Notes under the pieces: model-generated
What the model was told of the DNA's origin: nothing
Databases searched by the model: none
Seen by the model: only the letters and a program-made list of their open reading frames with translations
Program-made: the position numbers and the translations under genes
Part shown: positions 6,522-11,476 of the stretch, one piece after another
Numbering within the stretch: the stretch's first letter is position 1
How the letters are laid out: every line of letters begins with the position of its first letter
NCBI GenBank assembly: GCA_030149025.1
Contig: JASBSH010000285.1
Location: 1 to 11,476 of the forward strand
Source: Actinomycetales bacterium
Lineage (GTDB): Bacteria; Actinomycetota; Actinomycetes; Actinomycetales; BWSM-131
DNA length: 11,476 nucleotides
Direction of reading: 5' to 3'

Positions 6522-6609
6522 CGTGCACGGCGGGCGCCAGCCGCAACACGCGGGGCGCGCTGGGCGCGGGGTGCTTGTCCACAGGCCTCGCAAGCGTCAG
6601 TGTCACCTC
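6522..6609 (+). other. dprA–xerC spacer with an exact actinobacterial DnaA box
   Basis: This 88-base gap contains TTGTCCACA at 6575-6583, identical to the Streptomyces-type DnaA box, and a small GC hairpin CGCGC-TGG-GCGCG (6556-6568) with no T-tract. An in-frame GTG at 6571 could extend XerC through this region, but the family N-terminus does not need it. Confidence 0.4.
6575..6583 (+). promoter_or_regulatory. DnaA box TTGTCCACA
   Basis: An exact match to the high-GC actinobacterial DnaA box, in the spacer 27 bases before the xerC start. DnaA binding sites outside oriC can titrate DnaA or regulate nearby genes; the role here is inference. Confidence 0.5.
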
Positions 6610-7548
6610 GTGAGCGTGCTGGATGACGATCCTGAGCTGCCGCAGGCGTTCGCCGCCGCCCTGTCCGAGTTCGAGCGGTTCCTGACCGCCGAGCGCGGCC
6701 GTTCGCCACACACGGTCCGCGCCTACCTGGCCGACGTCACGCTGCTGCTGGCGCGCGCGGCCGGCGATGGCATGACCCGACTCGACGAGCTGGACCTCAC
6801 CCTGCTGAGGGGCTGGCTGGCGGCGATGACCGCCAGCGGGCTGGCCCGTTCCACCATGGCTCGGCGTGCTTCGGCCGCCCGGACGTTCACCGCTTGGGCC
6901 ACCCGCCGTGGCCTGATGACGCAGGACCCGGCGCTGCGCCTCGTCGCCCCGAAAAGGGAACGGCACCTGCCGGCGGTGCTGCGCAAGGAGCAGGCAGCGG
7001 CGCTTCTCGACCTCGCGGCGCTGCGGTCGGACGACGGCGAACCGGCGCACCTTCGGGACCTGGCCGCGCTCGAGCTGCTGTACGGCACCGGGATCCGGGT
7101 CGCGGAGCTCGTCGGTCTCTACGTGGACGACGTGGACCTCGACCGTCGCACCGTGCGCGTCATGGGCAAGGGCTCGAAGGAGCGCGTCGTCCCGTTCGGC
7201 GTGCCGGACGAGCGGGCGGTCCGCTCCTACCTGACACGGGGTCGGCCGCGCCTCGCCGGCCCGGCCAGCGGCCCCGCGCTGCTGCTCGGGGCCCGGGGTG
7301 GCCGGTGGGGGCAGCGTCAGGTGCGTGACGTCGTCCACCGGCTGCTCGAGCTGACGGAGGAAGGGGTGGATGCGGGCCCGCACGCCCTCCGGCACTCGGC
7401 CGCGACGCACCTGCTCGACGGAGGTGCGGACCTTCGGACCGTCCAGGAGATGCTCGGTCACGCTAGTCTCGCCACCACGCAGGTCTACACGCACGTGTCC
7501 GTGGACCGGTTGCGCCGGACGTACCAGCAGGCGCACCCGCGGGCATGA
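6610..7548 (+). CDS. xerC: Tyrosine recombinase XerC/XerD family
   Basis: Xer recombinases resolve chromosome dimers at dif sites during division, working in the cytoplasm at the septum. From GTG 6610 the protein has 312 residues, close to the usual ~300. The N-terminal SAM-like DNA-binding domain (~12-105) contains FLTAERGRSPHTVRAYLADVT. The catalytic domain has all expected residues: Arg163 (GTGIRVAELV), Lys187 (GKGSKERVVP), His258 and Arg261 (HALRHSAATHLL), His284 (LGHASLATTQVYTHV) and nucleophile Tyr293. The start is a compromise: no strong SD is seen, and GTGs at 6571 and 6616 are alternatives. It sits after dprA and overlaps the sigma factor ATG by four bases. XerC versus XerD cannot be decided without a tree, but this location near whiG is the usual one for the gene labelled xerC in actinobacteria. 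Confidence 0.93.
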   Translation: MSVLDDDPELPQAFAAALSEFERFLTAERGRSPHTVRAYLADVTLLLARAAGDGMTRLDELDLTLLRGWLAAMTASGLARSTMARRASAARTFTAWATRRGLMTQDPALRLVAPKRERHLPAVLRKEQAAALLDLAALRSDDGEPAHLRDLAALELLYGTGIRVAELVGLYVDDVDLDRRTVRVMGKGSKERVVPFGVPDERAVRSYLTRGRPRLAGPASGPALLLGARGGRWGQRQVRDVVHRLLELTEEGVDAGPHALRHSAATHLLDGGADLRTVQEMLGHASLATTQVYTHVSVDRLRRTYQQAHPRA

Positions 7549-8441
7549 GCCGAGAAGGGGACGGGGAGTTGGCGGGGAACTCGCAGAACGCGGTCGACGC
7601 GAGCTCAAGCGATCCGACCGACGTCGGGGGGGACGACGAGGGGGGCCACGGCTCCGCCGACGAGCTGTCGGCCGACGAGAACGAAAAGCTGCTGCGCGGG
7701 CTCTGGCGGGAGTTCAAGCAGACCGGCGACGCCACCCTGCGCGAGCGGCTGATCCTGCACTACTCGCCGCTGGTGAAGTACGTCGCGGCGCGGGTGGGGG
7801 CCGGGCTGCCGCCGAACGTGGAGCAGGCGGACCTGGTCTCCTACGGCATCTTCGGCCTGATCGACGCGATCGAGAAGTTCGACCTGGAACGCGCGATCAA
7901 GTTCGAGACGTACGCCATCTCCCGCATCCGCGGCGCGATCATCGACGAGCTCCGTGCCCTGGACTGGATCCCCCGTTCGGTCCGCAGCAAGGCACGTGAG
8001 GTGGAGAAGGCGTACGCCGCGCTCGAGGCGGAGCTGCACCGCGCACCCACCGAACCCGAGGTGGCGCAGCGGATGGGGATCCCGCTGTCCGACCTGCACC
8101 AGATCTTCAGCCAGGTGTCCTACGTCAACGTGCTGGCCCTCGACGAGCTGCTGAACGTGGGCGGCGAGAAGGGGGACAGCCTCTCGCTCGGTGACACGCT
8201 GACCGACCACAAGGCCGAGGACCCGGTGACGGCCTTCGAGGGCGAGGAGACGAAGTTCCTGCTCGCCAGGGCGATCGACCAGCTCTCGGAGCGCGAGAAG
8301 ATCGTGGTCACGCTGTACTACTACGAGGGGCTCACGCTGGCCGAGATCGGGCGTGTTCTCGGCGTCACCGAGTCCCGGATCTGCCAGATGCACACCAAGG
8401 CCGTGCAGCAGTTGCGCACCAAGCTGGCCGCGGTGAGCTGA
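7545..8441 (+). CDS. whiG: RNA polymerase sigma factor, FliA/WhiG family (sigma-28 type)
   Basis: This alternative sigma factor controls sporulation in Streptomyces (WhiG) or flagellar and motility genes in motile actinobacteria (FliA). It has 298 residues. An acidic, low-complexity N-terminal extension (1-45) is followed by region 2 (LILHYSPLVKYVAARV…ADLVSYGIFGLIDAIEKFD…IKFETYAISRIRGAIIDELRALDWIPRSVR), region 3 (~150-200, REVEKAYAALEAELHRAPTEPEVAQRMGI) and region 4 with its helix-turn-helix (LSEREKIVVTLYYYEGLTLAEIGRVLGVTESRICQMHTKAVQQLR). The wording of region 2 is characteristic of the WhiG/FliA group. The ATG overlaps the xerC stop (ATGA). The SD is weak, consistent with coupling. No anti-sigma partner is in view. 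Whether it serves motility or sporulation cannot be told from this window. Confidence 0.92.
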   Translation: MSREGDGELAGNSQNAVDASSSDPTDVGGDDEGGHGSADELSADENEKLLRGLWREFKQTGDATLRERLILHYSPLVKYVAARVGAGLPPNVEQADLVSYGIFGLIDAIEKFDLERAIKFETYAISRIRGAIIDELRALDWIPRSVRSKAREVEKAYAALEAELHRAPTEPEVAQRMGIPLSDLHQIFSQVSYVNVLALDELLNVGGEKGDSLSLGDTLTDHKAEDPVTAFEGEETKFLLARAIDQLSEREKIVVTLYYYEGLTLAEIGRVLGVTESRICQMHTKAVQQLRTKLAAVS

Positions 8442-8461
8442 TGATGATGTAGAGAGGACCC

Positions 8462-8512
8462 GTGCAGCACCGCCGACGGCTCGCTGCGGAGCGGACAGGG
8501 AGGCGCCGATGA
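8462..8512 (+). CDS. Possible 16-codon leader ORF coupled to the glycosyltransferase
   Basis: A GTG at 8462 has AGAGAGG (8451-8457) four bases upstream and opens 16 codons encoding the very basic peptide MQHRRRLAAERTGRRR. Its TGA (8510-8512) overlaps the ATG of the next gene as ATGA, the same junction used by lepB/rnhB, comM/dprA and xerC/whiG here. This could be a translationally coupled leader. The peptide is too short to judge by composition, and the downstream gene has its own good SD, so it may be chance. Confidence 0.2.
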   Translation: MQHRRRLAAERTGRRR

Positions 8513-9543
8513 CCACTGTTTCGGTCGTCGTCCCGATGTACAACGAGGCCGAGGCGCTCCCGCTGCTCGTCGCCCGGCTGAGGCCGGTGCTCGACGGGCT
8601 CGGCCGCGACTACGAGGTGATCGCCGTCGACGACGGCTCGACCGATCCGACACCTGTTCTGCTGCAACGGTTCCACCGGGAATGGCCGCAGTTGAGGGTG
8701 CTGCGGCTGCGGACCAACGCCGGACACCAGTCGGCGTTGTCGGCGGGGCTCGCCGCCGCCCGTGGCGGGTGGTGCGTGAGCATCGACGCCGACCTGCAGG
8801 ACCCCCCGGAGGCCATAGCCGAGATGCTGGACGTGGCAGAGAACAAGCACGTCGACGTGGTCTACGGCGTCCGGTCGGACCGCAGCGCCGACTCGCCGTT
8901 CAAGCGCATGACCGCCTCCGCCTTCTACCGGATGATGGGTCGCCTGGCGGAAGCCAGCGGCCCGCGCGGGGCGGGGGACTTCCGGCTCATGAGCCGGGCG
9001 ACGGTCGACGCGGTCAATGCGCTCCCTGCCCGCCATCGGGTGCTGCGGCTTGTGGTGCCGGCGCTGGGCTTCCCCAGCGCCACGGTGTCGTACCGGCGGG
9101 AGGCGCGAGCAGCCGGCGAGTCCAAGTACCCCCTGTCACGAATGCTCCGGCTCACCCTCGACAGCCTCACGGGCTTCTCGATAGCGCCGCTGCGCCTGGC
9201 CACCTGGTTCGGCCTCATCGGCGGCCTCGCGGCGATCGGTCTGCTGTTCTACGCGCTGTTCGCCCAGTTCACCGGCGCAACCGTGGCCGGCTGGACCTCG
9301 ACCGTGGTCGCGGTGAGTGCCGTCGGCGCGGTACAGCTGCTCTGCCTCGGCGTGCTGGGTGAGTACGTGGGCCGCATGTACAGCCAGATGCAGGGCCGCC
9401 CGTCGTACTTCGTCGCCTACGACAGCCTGGACGACGACACGCAGCTCCCGGTGGACGGCGCGGCCCCGCCGCGGCGGGCTGATCAGGCGCGGGTGGCGGA
9501 GACCAGCACCGACACCCCGGGCAGCCGGTCCACCGGCAGGTAG
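8509..9543 (+). CDS. GT2 family glycosyltransferase, polyprenyl-phosphate (GtrB/DPM1-like) type
   Basis: Enzymes of this group move a sugar from a nucleotide donor onto a polyisoprenyl phosphate at the inner face of the membrane, providing lipid-linked donors for glycan or protein glycosylation. The protein has 344 residues. The GT-A domain (1-225) contains SVVVPMYNEAEAL, VDDGSTD (Asp41-Asp42), NAGHQSALSAGL, the metal-binding DAD at 93-95 in SIDADLQDPPE, and AGDFRLMSR with a downstream KYPLSRM loop. Two membrane helices follow (~230-252 and ~263-284), then GEYVGRMYSQMQGRPSYFV, a common ending in this family. The last ~35 residues are polar and variable. AGGGAGG (8497-8503) precedes the ATG by five bases. 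The 3' end overlaps the convergent methyltransferase gene. Sugar and acceptor are unknown. Confidence 0.92.
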   Translation: MTTVSVVVPMYNEAEALPLLVARLRPVLDGLGRDYEVIAVDDGSTDPTPVLLQRFHREWPQLRVLRLRTNAGHQSALSAGLAAARGGWCVSIDADLQDPPEAIAEMLDVAENKHVDVVYGVRSDRSADSPFKRMTASAFYRMMGRLAEASGPRGAGDFRLMSRATVDAVNALPARHRVLRLVVPALGFPSATVSYRREARAAGESKYPLSRMLRLTLDSLTGFSIAPLRLATWFGLIGGLAAIGLLFYALFAQFTGATVAGWTSTVVAVSAVGAVQLLCLGVLGEYVGRMYSQMQGRPSYFVAYDSLDDDTQLPVDGAAPPRRADQARVAETSTDTPGSRSTGR

Positions 9544-10175
9544 CGCTCCAGCGCCACGACGCTGCGCAGGCCGGCGTTCACGATCCCCGGCAGCGCCTGC
9601 AGGTCGCTGCCGTTGCTGGAGCGGCGTCGCAGGGCGACGGCAGGGCGGAGCAGCACCATCCAGCTGCGGACCTCATCGATGCGGAAGCCACCGTCCGCCA
9701 GGAGCTTCAGCAAGCCTGCCCGGTCGTAGCGCCGCACGTGCCCGACCGCCTCGTCGTGTGCCGACCAGAGCCGCATGTCCACGGGGACGGCGACGAGGAA
9801 CGCGCCACCCGGCCGCAGCACTCGACGGACCTCGGCCACCGCGGTGGCGTCGTCCTCGATGTGCTCGAGCACGTCGAACGCGACGACAGCGTCCATCGAC
9901 TCGTCTGCCAGGGGCAGCCGCAGCGCGTCGGCCCGCAGCGCAGGAAGACCCCTGGACCGGGCCACGTCGGCGCCTTCCTGGCCGTACTCGACCGGGACCG
10001 CCTGCCAGCCGAGCTCCTGCAGCACCCGCGTGTTGCCGCCGCCGGCGGCGCCGACGTCGACGGCGCGACCCGGAGTCAGCTCCCGGACCATCCTCCGCAG
10101 CAGGAACCTGCGTTCGGCGTACCACCAGTGCCGGCCCTCCAGCTCGGCCAGCTTGCGGACCTCGGAGCCCTCCAC
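9483..10175 (-). CDS. Class I SAM-dependent methyltransferase
   Basis: The protein is a methyltransferase of the type found in glycan and lipid clusters; the substrate is unknown. From GTG 10175 it has 230 residues. It opens with LAELEGRHWWYAERRFLLRRMV, a segment common in this subgroup. Motif I is AVDVGAAGGGNTRVL (glycine-rich SAM loop). An acidic motif II equivalent (PVEYGQEG), RADALRLPLADESMDAVVAFDVLEHIEDD and VLRPGGAFLVAVP follow. A hydrophobic C-terminal half includes HVRRYDRAGLLKLLADGGF. The start is debatable. GTG 10208 gives 241 residues but its AGAAGG abuts the codon, while GTG 10175 has AAGGA seven bases upstream and begins right at the conserved part. It follows the M23 gene on the same strand by 40 bases, so the two may be co-transcribed, and converges with the glycosyltransferase, overlapping by 61 bases. 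Confidence 0.9.
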   Translation of the reverse strand: MEGSEVRKLAELEGRHWWYAERRFLLRRMVRELTPGRAVDVGAAGGGNTRVLQELGWQAVPVEYGQEGADVARSRGLPALRADALRLPLADESMDAVVAFDVLEHIEDDATAVAEVRRVLRPGGAFLVAVPVDMRLWSAHDEAVGHVRRYDRAGLLKLLADGGFRIDEVRSWMVLLRPAVALRRRSSNGSDLQALPGIVNAGLRSVVALERYLPVDRLPGVSVLVSATRA

Positions 10176-10192
10176 GTCGGCATCCTTGCATC

Positions 10193-10206
10193 GACAGGGG
10201 CCTGTC
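10193..10206. repeat. 6-2-6 inverted repeat in the M23–methyltransferase spacer
   Basis: GACAGG (10193-10198) and CCTGTC (10201-10206) are perfect inverted copies around GG. As minus-strand RNA it could form a five-pair stem with a four-base loop between the M23 stop and the methyltransferase SD. ACAGGT/ACCTGT-like strings recur near the M23 gene (10873, 10888, 10955, 10978), so it may also be an operator-like element. Function is unknown. Confidence 0.4.
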
Positions 10207-10215
10207 ACCCCTTCT

Positions 10216-10905
10216 CTAGACCGCCCGTTGCTGGGTACCGGTGCCGATGCCCGTCGGTAGCGGCAGCAGCACCGGTGGTGGGGGTGGTTGCAGCGGCTGC
10301 AGCAGGGTGAGGGGGTCGACGTATACGAGCGCGGCCCCTTGGGGGCGCCTGGCGCCCCAGTGCAGGCAGACCGACGGCACGCAGTGCGCCATGGCGGCGG
10401 TCAGCTCGGCGACCGGCTGCCCGCGTCCGACGCTCGTGCCGGTGGGCAGCAGTGCTCGCACCGGTTCGTAGCTGGTCAGCACGCCCCCGGCGTGCTGGAT
10501 GGTCACCACGCCGCGGTCCACCACGGTTCCGGCGAAGACGACGCGTCCGGGCGCCGGTGCCAGCACCTGCTGGCCGGGACCGGCGGTGAGGTCGACCCCA
10601 CGGTGACCCGGGGCCCAGGGCAGAGGGGGTGCCTCGAACCCGCGGACCACCGTGGGGTCGGGCCGCAGCGGCATCAACCACCCTGTCGGCGCCGGCCGAG
10701 GGGACGCCAAGGCCGGGGACGGCAGGACGGCACCGGGCGAGGGGGGTTCCGGTGCGCCCATCACGGGGCCGGCGCTCGTCCCGGCGACGATCAGCCAGAC
10801 CAGCAGGCTGACCAGGACGCCGGGTACCACTGTGCCGACCCTCGCGCGCCCCGGCCTTCGCCGGTGGCCGTGACAGGTATTGCGATGACAGGTGCTGCGA
10901 CCCAT
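10216..10905 (-). CDS. Secreted M23/LytM-like peptidase domain protein
   Basis: M23 domains are zinc metallopeptidases that cut peptidoglycan cross-links or, when degenerate, regulate such enzymes. The protein has 229 residues. A basic N-terminus (1-26) is followed by a hydrophobic signal segment (~27-46) with a likely cleavage near VMGA-PE, a Pro-rich linker (52-82), and the LytM domain. Zinc ligands His101 and Asp105 are in APGHRGVDLTA. VLAPAPGRVVFAGTVVDRGVVTIQHAGG is the usual beta core, and CLHWGARRP (180-188) is the third metal motif. Here the usual HLH reads C-L-H: His182, the ligand, is kept, but the other catalytic His is Cys180. A Pro-rich tail ends the protein. In many actinobacteria this gene faces rpsB; here an aminotransferase lies upstream. 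The ATG lacks a clear SD, so the start is less certain. Confidence 0.9.
   Translation of the reverse strand: MGRSTCHRNTCHGHRRRPGRARVGTVVPGVLVSLLVWLIVAGTSAGPVMGAPEPPSPGAVLPSPALASPRPAPTGWLMPLRPDPTVVRGFEAPPLPWAPGHRGVDLTAGPGQQVLAPAPGRVVFAGTVVDRGVVTIQHAGGVLTSYEPVRALLPTGTSVGRGQPVAELTAAMAHCVPSVCLHWGARRPQGAALVYVDPLTLLQPLQPPPPPVLLPLPTGIGTGTQQRAV
10871..10900. repeat. 15-base tandem duplication in the 5' end of the M23 gene
   Basis: TGACAGGTATTGCGA (10871-10885) is followed directly by TGACAGGTGCTGCGA (10886-10900), with two mismatches. On the minus strand it encodes STCHR/NTCHG in the basic N-terminal region before the signal helix. The duplication is in frame and lies near the start codon. Confidence 0.8.
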
Positions 10906-10957
10906 GCCCCGGAGCCTGCCGTCTGTGCCGGAGGGCGGCCAGGGCGCGACGTCAACC

Positions 10958-10966
10958 TGTGGACAA
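10958..10966 (-). promoter_or_regulatory. DnaA box TTGTCCACA (minus strand)
   Basis: An exact match on the minus strand within the spacer upstream of the M23 gene. It is adjacent to a TTGACG string resembling a -35 box. Confidence 0.5.
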
Positions 10967-10985
10967 CCGGGCCCCCGACAGGTCC

Positions 10986-10994
10986 TGTGGACGG
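10986..10994 (-). promoter_or_regulatory. DnaA-box-like nonamer CCGTCCACA (minus strand)
   Basis: It has seven of nine bases of TTGTCCACA and the same orientation as the exact box 28 bases away. It also falls in the loop of the inverted repeat that may terminate the aminotransferase transcript. Confidence 0.3.
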
Positions 10995-10998
10995 AGGG

Positions 10999-11476
<478 letters not shown>

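Larger units (their letters stand above)
10906..10998 (-). promoter_or_regulatory. Spacer upstream of the M23 gene with two DnaA-box-like sites
   Basis: This 93-base gap is the expected place for an M23 promoter. On the minus strand TTGACG (plus 10950-10955) resembles a -35 box, but no acceptable -10 lies 16-19 bases downstream. An exact TTGTCCACA (minus strand, plus 10958-10966) lies just upstream of that -35-like box, and CCGTCCACA (plus 10986-10994) is 28 bases further. A promoter overlapping a DnaA site is possible but unproven. Confidence 0.3.

Noticed and set aside
5307..6593. 428-codon minus-strand frame over dprA
   Set aside because: It is a shadow of dprA, which has clear conserved motifs; the antisense product resembles nothing and is compositionally biased.
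6202..7608. 468-codon minus-strand frame over xerC
   Set aside because: It runs opposite a complete Xer recombinase with all catalytic residues; there is no SD or domain.
9317..10310. Plus-strand open frames across the methyltransferase and M23 genes
   Set aside because: These are Arg/Pro-rich shadows of minus-strand genes with good domain matches.

Overview
This window is a high-GC chromosomal segment from an actinobacterium. The evidence is the conserved gene order trmD–rplS–lepB–rnhB–DUF2469–yraN–comM–dprA–xerC–whiG-type sigma factor, the actinobacterial DUF2469 protein, frequent GTG/TTG starts and heavy GC bias at third positions. I cannot name a genus from sequence alone. The sigma factor suggests a motile and/or sporulating lineage.

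Layout, left to right. (1) 1-519 is the 3' part of trmD (tRNA m1G37 methyltransferase), then a 194-base leader and rplS (ribosomal protein L19). (2) lepB (signal peptidase I), rnhB (RNase HII) and DUF2469 form a tightly packed plus-strand group whose genes overlap. (3) A 182-base spacer with a short tandem repeat and two DnaA-box-like sites leads to yraN, comM and dprA, joined by 1-4 base overlaps. comM carries a single-base frameshift in a G6 run. (4) After an 88-base gap holding an exact TTGTCCACA come xerC (tyrosine recombinase) and a FliA/WhiG-family sigma factor, again joined by ATGA. (5) A GT2 polyisoprenyl-phosphate-type glycosyltransferase ends the plus-strand run. Its 3' end overlaps by 61 bases the 3' end of a minus-strand class I SAM methyltransferase. 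(6) Upstream of the methyltransferase on the minus strand are an M23/LytM-like secreted protein and then the 3' part of a PLP-dependent aminotransferase that runs off the window.

The genes are mostly housekeeping: translation (trmD, rplS), protein export (lepB), genome maintenance and DNA uptake/recombination (rnhB, comM, dprA, xerC, possibly yraN) and a developmental or motility sigma factor. The glycosyltransferase/methyltransferase pair looks like an accessory envelope or glycan module placed between the sigma factor and the M23 gene. The M23 gene commonly lies divergently beside rpsB–tsf in actinobacteria, but here its 5' neighbour is an aminotransferase.

I found no strong case for a wholly new system. 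The best second-look items are the comM frameshift, a possible two-state RNA leader before rplS, the stop-codon-bearing tandem repeat after DUF2469, the yraN ribosome-binding site inside a hairpin, scattered DnaA boxes (two pairs with identical 28-base spacing), a possible short leader ORF coupled to the glycosyltransferase, and the Cys-for-His change in the M23 protein. No tRNA, rRNA, CRISPR array or insertion sequence was seen.
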